A stretch of 64,000 bases of DNA from CAWATZ01 sp963784995 (lineage in GTDB: Bacteria; Planctomycetota; Planctomycetia; Gemmatales; Gemmataceae). The translations under genes were made by a program, and so were the position numbers. The stretch lies in the NCBI GenBank assembly GCA_963784995.1, contig CAWATZ010000003.1, positions 1,922,001 to 1,986,000 of the forward strand, read 5' to 3'. The stretch's first letter is position 1; the number at the start of each line of letters is the position of its first letter. Positions 6,469 through 14,885 of the stretch are shown here, piece by piece. A model generated the notes under the pieces. The model was not told the DNA's origin, ran no database searches, and saw nothing but the letters and a program-made list of their open reading frames with translations.

Positions 6469-8904
6469 TTACTTCTTCGCCGCGACAAACAGCTTGTCGA
6501 TCTCGGCGTCGGTCAGTTTCTCCTTGCCATCGTTGGCATCAATCACCAGGGCGGCACCGCTCGGGGTGACCCAGACCAGGTGATTGCCCAGCCGGTAGAC
6601 GTCCTTGATGGCCTTGTGCCGTTCCAGGATGCGGAAGTAGGCGTCGCTCTGGGCCTTGACGACGACCAGTGTCTGCTTGCTGTCAAAGCCCTCATCGATC
6701 CAGACACCACCGACCTCGAGCAAGGTTCGCCCCTGGGCCTGGCGGACCGCGGTGCGCTCCAGCTTGCTCTGGCCGCGGAGCTGGGCCATCTGGACGGCCA
6801 GATCCACGCCCACCTTGCCGGTCTGGATCGCATCCTTGTCGTGGGCTTTCAGGGCGCGGTAGGCATCGTCAAAGGCCCGCTTTTTCTCGCTGGCCTCTTT
6901 CTTCTCTTTGCCTTGCTCGCCGCCCTTGCCATCGCCGGGTTTGGCCAGGTCACGCTCCGCGATCTCGTTGCGGATGCCGCCGAAGCCGGTTCCGTTCCCC
7001 ACGTCCGGCTGCCCCGGCTTGCTGTCCTTCTTGGCTTCCTCCAGGAACTTGACCACCGGCTTGGGGGCCTCGGCCGAGCCAGTCGGCGCCAAAGCCGCCG
7101 GCCGTTCCGGCTTGAACTCCACGTGCGGCATCCGGCCGCCTGGCCCACCCGGCCCGCCGTGCGCCACCGGGACGGGAGCGTCGGGGACGATCAGCCAGGA
7201 AGTGTACGGAGTGGTGATACCATACTTCTTGGCCAGGGCCACCGTCTCGTCCACCAGCTCCTTCTTGTCACCGTTGGCGCGGATCTGGTCGAGCAGGAAG
7301 CCGACCTTGCGGCGCGCCCAGAGATGCTCGACGAAGTTCTTGTCGTCGCCAGTCTTGTCGGGGAAGGTCAGCTCGTAGACAAACTCCTTGGTGTCCTTGC
7401 CGATCAGACCAGAGAGCTTGATGGCGGAGGGCCCCTTGCCGTTGTACCGACCCAGTACGACCAGCTGACTGCCGTGGAACAGATCGGGCAGCTGAGCTGG
7501 ATAAACCTCCAGCAGGCTGACGTCGTTGGTCGCGGTCAGCTTGAGGTTGGTGAGCACGGGATTGCTGATCTTGGAGTACAGGCCGCTGACCTTGGTTTCG
7601 ATGTCCTCGGCGGGCCGGACGTAGGTGCTGAGGGCCCTGGTCTGCTCGGCGAGCTGATCGAGCATGGAGGCATTGACGTCATCGCCAACGCCAAAGGTGA
7701 AGATGCGCGTGCTGACGGTGTTTTTGGTCAGGGTGTTCTTGAGGATCTTGTCCGCGTTGGTCTCGCCGATGGTCGGCTGGCCGTCCGTGAAGAAGACCAC
7801 CGTGAAGGTGCGGCCCTCCTCCTTGCTGCGATACTCCAGAGCGGCGGCCAGGGCATCGTTGATGGCCGTGCCGCCGGTCGCTTCCAGGGCCTCAACCCAC
7901 TTGCTGGCATGCTCCAGGTTCTCACTGGAGGCATCCTGCAGCTGCTCCCGATACTTGTTGACCGTGGTGGCGAAGTTGATCAGGGCGAAGCGGTCCTTGC
8001 TGCCCAGGTTCTTCAGGCAATACTTGAGTGCGTTGCGGGCCTGATCCATCTTGGGGCCACGCATCGAGCCCGAGGTGTCCAGCACCAGCACCATGTCCCG
8101 TGGCACCTCGTATTCCTTCGACAGCGTCACCTTGGGAGTCACCAGCAAGCAGAAGTAGCCGTTTTCCTTGCTGAGGGGCCGATGGGTCAGGGCGGTGAGA
8201 CCGACGTCCTTGTCGGAGGTGGAATAGAACATCTGAAAGTCCTTGTCCAGCAGTCCCTGATTGCGGTCGAAGCTGACCGTCACCTCGCTGTCGTTCTTCC
8301 TCTTGAGGGTGATGGCGTGCGTGGGGCTGTAGACGTTGGCCACCCCATGCTGGCTCTTGATGGTGGCGGTGATCGAGAACTCTTCCAGCGTCGCCGTCGC
8401 CTTGCCGTCCGTCTTCAGCGGATAAACATACTCCACCAGGTTGCTCTCCCTCGGGGTCACGCTGGTGTAGCTGAGCGTCACCTTCTGATCGCCCCGCGGC
8501 GGGATCGGAAAGACCCGCATGCGGAACAGGTTGTTGTCAACGTATTCGAGCAGGCCGGGGTCTTGCGTGCGGCGGACAATCGACGTGTAAATGTCGCGAG
8601 CCTTGCCGGCTTCGAGCAGTTCGCCGGAGGTTTCCTTGCCGCCGACCCACATGGTGAACTTGTTGACCGTGGCGCCCTTGGGAACCGGGAAGAGGTAGGT
8701 GGCCTCCAGCTGGCGGTCGGTGTGGTTGCGGAAGGTCTGCTCGACCCGGGTGACGGCGACCTGGTCCTCGATGGCGATGGTCACCTTGTGGTTGAGCATG
8801 GCCAGGGGCGGTAACGTCTTTTCTTCGGGGATCAGCAGCCCGTGGGCCTGGGTGGACCCGACGACGGCGAGCAGCAATCCCAGCGCGAGCAAACTGCGGC
8901 GCAT
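6469..8904 (-). CDS. Secreted VIT and VWA domain protein, copy 1
   Basis: An 811-residue protein with a Sec signal peptide (MRRSLLALGLLLAVVGSTQAHG), a VIT domain at about residues 30-160 (AIEDQVAVTRVEQTFRNHT, YLFPVPKGATVNKFTMWVGG), and a VWA domain from about 275 with an intact MIDAS start (MVLVLDTSGSMRGPKMDQA) and FFTDGQPTIGETN. A lysine/glycine/proline-rich linker (about 625-700) leads to a C-terminal domain of about 110 residues ending VIDANDGKEKLTDAEIDKLF. The family relates to inter-alpha-trypsin inhibitor heavy chains and is expected to act outside the cytoplasm in adhesion or complex assembly. An upstream extension to 9036 is rejected because it lacks the signal peptide position. The gene at 9101 is a tandem paralogue. 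Confidence 0.9.
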   Translation of the reverse strand: MRRSLLALGLLLAVVGSTQAHGLLIPEEKTLPPLAMLNHKVTIAIEDQVAVTRVEQTFRNHTDRQLEATYLFPVPKGATVNKFTMWVGGKETSGELLEAGKARDIYTSIVRRTQDPGLLEYVDNNLFRMRVFPIPPRGDQKVTLSYTSVTPRESNLVEYVYPLKTDGKATATLEEFSITATIKSQHGVANVYSPTHAITLKRKNDSEVTVSFDRNQGLLDKDFQMFYSTSDKDVGLTALTHRPLSKENGYFCLLVTPKVTLSKEYEVPRDMVLVLDTSGSMRGPKMDQARNALKYCLKNLGSKDRFALINFATTVNKYREQLQDASSENLEHASKWVEALEATGGTAINDALAAALEYRSKEEGRTFTVVFFTDGQPTIGETNADKILKNTLTKNTVSTRIFTFGVGDDVNASMLDQLAEQTRALSTYVRPAEDIETKVSGLYSKISNPVLTNLKLTATNDVSLLEVYPAQLPDLFHGSQLVVLGRYNGKGPSAIKLSGLIGKDTKEFVYELTFPDKTGDDKNFVEHLWARRKVGFLLDQIRANGDKKELVDETVALAKKYGITTPYTSWLIVPDAPVPVAHGGPGGPGGRMPHVEFKPERPAALAPTGSAEAPKPVVKFLEEAKKDSKPGQPDVGNGTGFGGIRNEIAERDLAKPGDGKGGEQGKEKKEASEKKRAFDDAYRALKAHDKDAIQTGKVGVDLAVQMAQLRGQSKLERTAVRQAQGRTLLEVGGVWIDEGFDSKQTLVVVKAQSDAYFRILERHKAIKDVYRLGNHLVWVTPSGAALVIDANDGKEKLTDAEIDKLFVAAKK

Positions 8905-9025
8905 GGCTTCATCCTTTGTGAAGGGGCGACGGCAGCCGGACAGGTGCGAACCCGGACGGAGGACGTTCCCCCGAGCGGAAGTCCCGGCATAGACAAGACG
9001 AGGCAGGGATGAGGTTGGTTTGAAA

Positions 9026-9095
9026 GTCCGTATCAAAAGCCGCTTGCGGCTTAGCGCAAGCCAGCGCTAAGCCGCAAGCGGCTTTTGGTACGGAC
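9026..9095. repeat. 32-bp inverted repeat with one mismatch between the VIT-VWA paralogues
   Basis: Arms 9026-9057 and 9064-9095 pair with a single mismatch (T/C at the TATC/TACC position) around a 6-nt loop. The arm contains AAAGCCGCTTGCGGCTTAGCGC. It sits just past the stop of the second VIT-VWA gene (9101) and about 120 bp before the first one. Confidence 0.93.
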
Positions 9096-9100
9096 CTGGT

Positions 9101-11557
9101 TTACTTCTTGGCGGAGACAAACAGCTTGTCAATCTCCGCGTCGCTCATCTTCTCCGTGCCGGTGCTGCAATCGACCACCAGGGCGGTGCCGCTGGGGGTG
9201 ACCCAGACCAGGTGGTTGCCAAGCCGATAGACGTCCTTGACGGCCTCGTGCCGTTCCAGGATTCGGAAGTAGGCGTCGCTCTGGGCCTTGACCGTGACCG
9301 TTTTGGTCTTGCCGGTGTAGCCATCGTCGATCCAGACGCCGCCGATCTCGACAACGTTCCGGCCCTGGACGCAGCGCAGCGCCGTGTTCTGCAGCCGGCT
9401 CTGGTTGCGCAGGTTTTGCATCTGGCACGACAGCTCGACGCCCAGCTGGCCGGCTTGCACTTCATTCTGTTTGCGCTTCTGCAAGGCCAGGTTCGCCTGG
9501 TTGTAGGCCTCCAGCTGAGTTTGTGCCTGTCTGGCGGCCGCAATCTGGCCCTTGTCCAGGTTGGCGTCGCCCTTGAAGTTGCTGTACTTGTTGAACTCCC
9601 AGCCCATGCGATTCTGGGCGAAGTAAGAGTAGCCATAGCCACCAGTGCCGCTGGTTTGCGTCGGGGCAGCCATTTGCTGGCGGGCGAACTCGGTGACCGA
9701 CAGCGGCTGCTTACCGGGCGTCTGGGTCAGGCCCGCCGCCGGAACGCCGCCCGAGCCGCCGTTGAACGACACGTTGGGCACATCCTTGGCATCATGGGCG
9801 CGACCGGCACGAGCGGCCACCGGGACGGGAGCGTCGGGGACGATCAGCCAGGAAGTGTACGGCGTCGTGATGCCGTACTTCTTGGCCAGCGTGACGACCT
9901 CCTCGACCAGTTCCTTCTTCTCGCCGTTGGCGCGGATCTGGTCGAGCAGGAAGCCGACCTTGCGGCGCGCCCAGAGATGCTCGACAAAGTTCTTGTCGTC
10001 GCCGGTCTTGTCGGGGAAGGTCAGTTCGTAGACGAACTCCTTGGTCTCCTTGCCGATCAGCCCGGAGAGCTTGATGGCAGAGGGCCCCTTGCCGTTGTAG
10101 CGGCCCAGCACGATCAGCTGGCTGCCGTGGAACAGATCGGGCAAGGCGGTCGGATAGATCTCCAGCAGGCTGATGTCGTTGGTCGCGGCCAGCTTGAGGT
10201 TGGTCAGCACCGGATTGCTGATCTTGGAGTACAGACCGCTGACCTTGGTTTCGATGTCCTCGGCGGGCCGAACGTAGGTACTCAGGGCCCGAGTCTGCTC
10301 GGCGAGCTGATCGAGCATGGTGGCATTGACGTCATCGCCAACGCCAAAGGTGAAGATGCGGGTGCTGGCGGTGTTCTTGGTCAGGGTGTTCTTGAGGATC
10401 TTGTCCGCGTTGGTCTCGCCGATGGTCGGCTGGCCGTCCGTGAAGAAGACCACCGTGAAGGTCCGTCCCTCCTCCTTGCTGCGATACTCCAGAGCGGTGG
10501 CCAAAGCGTCGTTGATGGCCGTCCCGCCCGTCGCTTCCAGGGCTTCCACCCATTTGCTGGCATGCTCCAGGTTCTCGGAAGAGGCGTCCTGTAGCTGCTC
10601 GCGATACTTGTTGACCGTGGTGGCGAAGTTGATCAGGGCAAAGCGGTCCTTGCTGCCCAGGTTCTTCAGGCAATACTTCAGGGCGTTGCGGGCCTGGTCC
10701 ATCTTGGGACCACGCATCGAGCCCGAGGTGTCCAGCACCAGCACCATGTCCCGCGGCACCTCGTATTCCTTCGACAGCGCCACCTTGGGGCTGACCAAAA
10801 GACAGAAGTAGCCGTTTTCCTTGCTGAGGGGTCGATGGGTGAGAGCAGTGAGGCCGACGTCCTTGTCGGAGGTGGAGTAGAACATCTGGAAGTCCTTGTC
10901 CAGCAGTCCCTGGTTGCGGTCGAAGCTCACCGTCACCTCCTTGTCATTCTTCCTCTTGAGGGTGATGGCATGCGTGGGGCTGTAGACGTTGGCCACCCCA
11001 TGCTGGCTCTTGATGGTGGCGGTGATCGAGAACTCTTCCAGCGTCGCCGTCGCCTTGCCGTCCGTCTTCAGCGGATAAACATACTCCACCAGGTTGTTGT
11101 CACGGGGAGCGACGCTGGAGAAGCTCAGAGACACTTTCTGGTCGCCGCGTTTCGGAATGGGGAAGACACGGAGACGGAAGAGGTTGTTGCCGACGTATTC
11201 GAGCAGACCGGGGTCTTGCGTGCGGCGGACAATCGAGGTGTAGATGTCGCGGGCCTTCTTGGAGTCAAGCAGCTCGCCGGTTGTTTCCTTGCCGCCGACC
11301 CACATGGTGAACTTGTTGACCGTGGCGCCCTTGGGAACCGGGAAGAGATAGGTGGCTTCCAGTTCCCGGTCGGTGTGGTTGCGGAAGGTCTGCTCGACCC
11401 GGGTGACGGCGACCTGATCCTCGATGGCGATGGTCACCTTGTGGTTGAGCATGGCCAGGGGCGGTAATGACTTTTCTTCCGGGATCAGCAGCCCGTGGGC
11501 CCGGGTGGACCCGCCGATGACCAGCACCAATCCCAGGGCAAGGAGACTGCGGCGCAT
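9101..11557 (-). CDS. Secreted VIT and VWA domain protein, copy 2
   Basis: An 818-residue tandem paralogue of the gene at 6469, starting at the ATG at 11557 with the same leader (MRRSLLALGLVLVIGGSTRAHG). The VIT domain, VWA domain with DTSGSMRG MIDAS, and the region to about residue 610 are nearly identical to copy 1. The linker is unrelated: instead of the charged KEEA/GKG stretch it has GGSGGVPAAGLTQTPGKQ, then QTSGTGGYGYSYFAQNR and a glutamine-rich helix. The two proteins become similar again in the last ~110 residues (GVELSCQMQNLRNQSRLQ to AEIDKLFVSAKK). So only the linker has diversified. Export by Sec is expected, and the ligand is unknown. Confidence 0.9.
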   Translation of the reverse strand: MRRSLLALGLVLVIGGSTRAHGLLIPEEKSLPPLAMLNHKVTIAIEDQVAVTRVEQTFRNHTDRELEATYLFPVPKGATVNKFTMWVGGKETTGELLDSKKARDIYTSIVRRTQDPGLLEYVGNNLFRLRVFPIPKRGDQKVSLSFSSVAPRDNNLVEYVYPLKTDGKATATLEEFSITATIKSQHGVANVYSPTHAITLKRKNDKEVTVSFDRNQGLLDKDFQMFYSTSDKDVGLTALTHRPLSKENGYFCLLVSPKVALSKEYEVPRDMVLVLDTSGSMRGPKMDQARNALKYCLKNLGSKDRFALINFATTVNKYREQLQDASSENLEHASKWVEALEATGGTAINDALATALEYRSKEEGRTFTVVFFTDGQPTIGETNADKILKNTLTKNTASTRIFTFGVGDDVNATMLDQLAEQTRALSTYVRPAEDIETKVSGLYSKISNPVLTNLKLAATNDISLLEIYPTALPDLFHGSQLIVLGRYNGKGPSAIKLSGLIGKETKEFVYELTFPDKTGDDKNFVEHLWARRKVGFLLDQIRANGEKKELVEEVVTLAKKYGITTPYTSWLIVPDAPVPVAARAGRAHDAKDVPNVSFNGGSGGVPAAGLTQTPGKQPLSVTEFARQQMAAPTQTSGTGGYGYSYFAQNRMGWEFNKYSNFKGDANLDKGQIAAARQAQTQLEAYNQANLALQKRKQNEVQAGQLGVELSCQMQNLRNQSRLQNTALRCVQGRNVVEIGGVWIDDGYTGKTKTVTVKAQSDAYFRILERHEAVKDVYRLGNHLVWVTPSGTALVVDCSTGTEKMSDAEIDKLFVSAKK

Positions 11558-11690
11558 GACTTATCCTTTCCTGCAAAGGAGACAGTGTTTCCACCTCTAA
11601 GACGAATTAAGCAGAGAAAGGGTTGCGTCCGCAAGAGCGCGGCGGCGGGGTCGTTACAATCGGGTTACAGAGGGAAACCGCTGGGCATCC

Positions 11691-11759
11691 GGCGAGCGGC
11701 GCGGCGTCAGCCCGCCGGTAAGTGCCGTCAACCGGCGGGCTTACGCCGCGCCGCTCGCC
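11691..11759. repeat. 29-bp inverted repeat with one mismatch
   Basis: Arms 11691-11719 and 11731-11759 (GGCGAGCGGCGCGGCGT...) pair with a single mismatch around an 11-nt loop. It lies immediately past the stop codon of the anti-sigma-like gene (11765), in the gap before the VIT-VWA copy 2 start. Confidence 0.93.
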
Positions 11760-11764
11760 AAATC

Positions 11765-13090
11765 CTACCCCACGTGGCGAACGACAATCATGACCGGCAC
11801 CGCATCACGCCGGGGCGGTTTGCGGTTGTCGAGGAAGCGTTTGACATCGGGGGAAGGCCGGTTGGGCCGAACCGGGGGCAGGGTCAGCACGAGGCCGGGC
11901 TGGAGCTGGCTCTTGCCGACTTGCTTGCTGTCGTTCTCCCTGGTCCCCCCCTGCTCTGCCGGCGGCTGGAAGGCCGCGCCCAGCAAATCGGCGAGTTCGC
12001 GCCAGTCGGCCCTGGTCATCCGGACGGCGACGAGCCGATCCAGGACGCCCTCGGACGGTTTCCTGGCCGCGGCTTGCCGTTCCCCCTGGGCCAGTGCCTG
12101 CAGCAGCCGATTCAGGTCGGCGGGCGTCAGCGTTTCGAGGTAAAAGGCGTAGTCGGTCTTCCAGTTCGGTTTCTTGAGCCGGCTCTGGACCAGCGACTCC
12201 AGGATCAAGTTGACCCCGGCCGATTTGCACGCCGACTGCAAACGCAGCACGGCCTTGTTGGTGTCCTGGACCGGCAACTCCAGCCGGAAGCCGAGTGGGG
12301 CGTCCGCCGACTTCGACACGGTCTCCTTGCGCCCGGCTTTCGCCAGTTCGGCCTGCAATTTCTGCCGGGCGGGCTCACGCTCCAGGTCGGTGACGGCCAC
12401 AATCGTCGGCGGCGCCAGTTCGACGACCACGATGCTGAACTTCTCCAGGCCCCGATCGGCCAGCACCGAGCCGGGAACCTTGGGCGGATTGACGCTCTTG
12501 TCCGGTTTGACCGGCTCAGGGCGAACCTTGGGATTTTGCACGAGCGGATTTTTCTCCGCCGGGTCGGGTCGAGGCTTGACCGGAGGACCCTGTGAAGGCG
12601 TGTTCGGCGGGTTCGCATTGTTCGCGATCTGGACGGGGACGGTCTCCTTTTGGGGTGTTGGCGTCGAATTGTTGGCTGGTTCCTTGCGCGGTTCCGGCCG
12701 CGGCTCGGGCCCCAGGGCCACGGGGGGCCCCACCGGGTCGGGCACGGAGGCGAAGTAGAAGTACGAACTCAGCCCCAGCACGAGGAGGATGGCGGCAGCC
12801 GCGGCGAACACCTTCCAAAAGGGGATGCCGGCCCGGGCCGACACCTTGCGGGGCTGGCCCGTGGTCAGGCCGCGCTCGGCGATGGTCTGCAGGATCGGTG
12901 GGGAGAGGTCGCAGGGCAGCGCCGGCCGGGGCAGTTTCTGAAGCTGCCAGGAATCCTGCTGAAGCAGGGCCAGGAGGCGCCGCGCTTCCTCCGAGCGGCG
13001 CAGCATCTGCTCGACGTGGCAGCGTTGCCGGCTGGAGAGCTGGTCGTCCACGTAGGCGGTCAGCAACTGGAGTGAGCGGTCAGTAAGCAT
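11765..13090 (-). CDS. Membrane-anchored anti-sigma factor-like protein
   Basis: A 441-residue protein encoded just downstream of an ECF sigma gene, the usual sigma/anti-sigma order. Residues 1-60 form a helical anti-sigma-like domain (LLTAYVDDQLSSRQRCHVEQMLRRSEEARRLLALL). The HxxxCxxC zinc motif of many such proteins is not complete here. One transmembrane helix follows at about 101-120 (FAAAAAILLVLGLSSYFYFA), then a long proline-rich stretch (about 125-210), then an outer domain (FSIVVVELAPPTIVAVTDLE onward) of unrecognised type. The topology suggests an outside signal controlling release of the sigma factor at the membrane. The ATG at 13090 lies 53 bp beyond the sigma stop codon, so one transcript is likely. 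Confidence 0.8.
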   Translation of the reverse strand: MLTDRSLQLLTAYVDDQLSSRQRCHVEQMLRRSEEARRLLALLQQDSWQLQKLPRPALPCDLSPPILQTIAERGLTTGQPRKVSARAGIPFWKVFAAAAAILLVLGLSSYFYFASVPDPVGPPVALGPEPRPEPRKEPANNSTPTPQKETVPVQIANNANPPNTPSQGPPVKPRPDPAEKNPLVQNPKVRPEPVKPDKSVNPPKVPGSVLADRGLEKFSIVVVELAPPTIVAVTDLEREPARQKLQAELAKAGRKETVSKSADAPLGFRLELPVQDTNKAVLRLQSACKSAGVNLILESLVQSRLKKPNWKTDYAFYLETLTPADLNRLLQALAQGERQAAARKPSEGVLDRLVAVRMTRADWRELADLLGAAFQPPAEQGGTRENDSKQVGKSQLQPGLVLTLPPVRPNRPSPDVKRFLDNRKPPRRDAVPVMIVVRHVG

Positions 13091-13143
13091 GGTAAGCGTC
13101 CTCGGCAGACCAGGACGTCCTGCCTGGCCTGGACCGATCGGGT

Positions 13144-13704
13144 TCAGGTATCGTCCTGGGAGAGCAGTTCCCGCATCTCCAGCCGAGCGCGGTGCAACCG
13201 GCTGCGGATGGTGCCGATGGGGACTCCCAGGACCTCGGCCATGGTTTCGTACTTCTGTCCCTCGATGTCCTTCATGACCAGCACCGCCCGATGTTCGGGC
13301 GAGAGCCGGCCGAGGGCCTGCTGGATGCGCCGTTCCTGCTCGGCCTGTTCCAGGGCGTGCCCAGGCCGATTATCCTCGGAGGGATCCAGCGGGTCAACGA
13401 GCGTCTCGCCGTTGCGGCCGTCAATGCTCAGCACCACGCGCTGCTTGCGCTTCAGGCTGATGGCCGTATTGACGGCGATGCGATATAGCCAGGTGAAAAA
13501 AAGCGAGTCGCCCTTGAAGCTGCCCAGGTTCTGGTAGGCGTTGAGGAACGCCTCCTGAACCACGTCAAGAGCATCGTCCGGATTATCCACCAGGCGATAG
13601 ACCGAGTGATACAAACGATCCTGGTAGCGCCGGACCAGCACGCCAAAGGCGGGGGTCCGTCCTTGCAAGCACTCCAGTATGAGGCAGTGATCGTCGGCAG
13701 TCAC
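13144..13704 (-). CDS. RNA polymerase ECF sigma factor (RpoE-like)
   Basis: A 186-residue sigma factor. Region 2 is clear (DRLYHSVYRLVDNPDDALDVVQEAFLNAYQNLGSFKGDSLFFTWLYRIAVNTAISLKRK in overview, residues about 30-90). Region 4 is clear (LSPEHRAVLVMKDIEGQKYETMAEVLGVPIGTIRSRLHRAR, about 133-175). The start used is GTG at 13704 (MTADDHCLI...). It is followed on the same strand by an anti-sigma-like membrane protein (13090), so its activity is probably held at the membrane until a signal arrives. Such pairs often drive their own promoter. The target promoter motif was not identified. Confidence 0.93.
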   Translation of the reverse strand: MTADDHCLILECLQGRTPAFGVLVRRYQDRLYHSVYRLVDNPDDALDVVQEAFLNAYQNLGSFKGDSLFFTWLYRIAVNTAISLKRKQRVVLSIDGRNGETLVDPLDPSEDNRPGHALEQAEQERRIQQALGRLSPEHRAVLVMKDIEGQKYETMAEVLGVPIGTIRSRLHRARLEMRELLSQDDT

Positions 13705-13920
13705 GTTAGCCTACCATACGTGTGACGCAAGAAGATTCACGAAAGTTCCAGAAAAGCTGGTCGGGTCGCAACCAGCCTGGCCGGTCCGCAGCCATCCGGA
13801 GGCGACATCCCACCGGCCAGGCGCGACCGCGCTCGAGTCCACAAGGATCCTATCAGTAATGATGCCAGAACGGGGGGAACCTGTCAAACCGGTAAGAGGA
13901 AGGGATGGGCGGATTCCGGG

Positions 13921-14391
13921 TCAAAGACCGGGGTCGAAGGTCTCGGTCTCGCCGACGACGCTCTGGAAGCGGCGCAGCAGGTCGCGGAGCAGGGCCAGGT
14001 CCAGCGGCTTGCTCAGCAGCAGGTCGATGCCGGCCTCGTGAGCCCGGCGACAGGCTTCCGTATCCGTTTCCTCGGCGAAGGCGACCAGCAGCGGGCGTTT
14101 CCAGGCCGACTGCTCCTGAATGCGTCGGGCGACCGCATAGCCATCGAGTCCGGGCAGGGCGATCTCGAAGAACACCACGTCCGGCTGCCGGAGGCGGGCC
14201 ACCTCGACGGCCTTGGCCCCGTCGCCGGCAATGCCGACCTCGTGCCCGGCCATCCGCAGCCAGCCGGCCAGGGACTCGGCCAGTTCCCGCTGATCCTCGA
14301 CCAGCAAGACGCGCAAACCGTGGTGCTGCACAAACGCCTCCGCATTCCCTGGGCCAGAATCCGTACAAACCGGCTTGCCCGGCGCGACCAT
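13921..14391 (-). CDS. Receiver-domain protein with Glu in place of the phospho-acceptor Asp
   Basis: A stand-alone REC domain (residues about 25-145) with no output domain. The first strand and acidic pair are present (LRVLLVEDQRELAESLAGWL), as is the late conserved lysine (IDLLLSKPLD). The phospho-acceptor strand reads PDVVFFEIALPGLDGYAV: the normal LLDIxLPGMDG aspartate is a glutamate. The usual Thr/Ser position reads VAFAEETD. A Glu here commonly mimics a permanently phosphorylated state, so the protein may be constitutively active or a non-phosphorylated scaffold. ATG at 14391 gives 156 residues. A TTG at 14499, preceded by AAGGCAGG, would add 36 basic residues. No histidine kinase is adjacent. 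Confidence 0.82.
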   Translation of the reverse strand: MVAPGKPVCTDSGPGNAEAFVQHHGLRVLLVEDQRELAESLAGWLRMAGHEVGIAGDGAKAVEVARLRQPDVVFFEIALPGLDGYAVARRIQEQSAWKRPLLVAFAEETDTEACRRAHEAGIDLLLSKPLDLALLRDLLRRFQSVVGETETFDPGL

Positions 14392-14499
14392 TCCGCCCTG
14401 GAGCCGGCGCACCTGCCTGCCCTGTCGGCCAGTTTCTTGCCGATGGCTGGCAGGTCTGAGCGTGCCCGTGGCTGACCGACGGGTGCCAGTGAAGGTCAA

Positions 14500-14885
14500 A
14501 ATCGTGCCTGCCTTGTATGATCGAATTGAAGGCCATCAGCCAGACCGAGTCAAGGTTCGCTGCCGTACCGATCGTGCTTGTTGGCATGGTCCTTACGATC
14601 GTAACGAGCCCTACAACCGGACTTCTTGGCTCAAAGCGTTTTCTGCTCTTTCACCAACGGACTCCGTCATGGCAGACTGAGTCTGTTGGGCAGTCGCGAG
14701 GAGATCTTTTTCCTGCCTGCGGTTCGACCGCTTGTGGCAGATTGACCCCTCCGACCTTCGTCTGAGAACTCGTTGCATCTTACGGCTGGACCGTTCATCA
14801 CAAGGATCTTCCTGTACGAAGCTCCACCGGAGGACTCTCGCGCCTGGCCAGCGACGTTACACGCTCTTGAATGAGGAACACCCTG
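14500..14885 (+). ncRNA. Non-coding region upstream of the IS110 transposase; possible bridge RNA
   Basis: This 386-bp stretch holds no convincing gene and lies directly before the IS110-type transposase, where IS110-group elements carry their non-coding end. That end is transcribed into the guide (bridge) RNA that pairs with donor and target DNA. Two tight hairpins are visible: CAGACT (14673-14678) with AGTCTG (14680-14685), and GCGGT (14719-14723) with ACCGC (14727-14731). This fits a structured RNA, but loops that match the element ends could not be assigned. The element's true left boundary is not known either. A ribosome site GAGGAA (14873-14878) for the transposase closes the region. 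Confidence 0.35.

Noticed and set aside
6580..8814. 744-codon plus-strand frame over VIT-VWA copy 1
   Set aside because: Antisense of a well-supported gene; low-complexity Leu/Val/Gly/Asp composition typical of shadows.
14500..14765. Small plus-strand frames before the transposase
   Set aside because: No ribosome site and no protein-like composition; better explained as non-coding element end.
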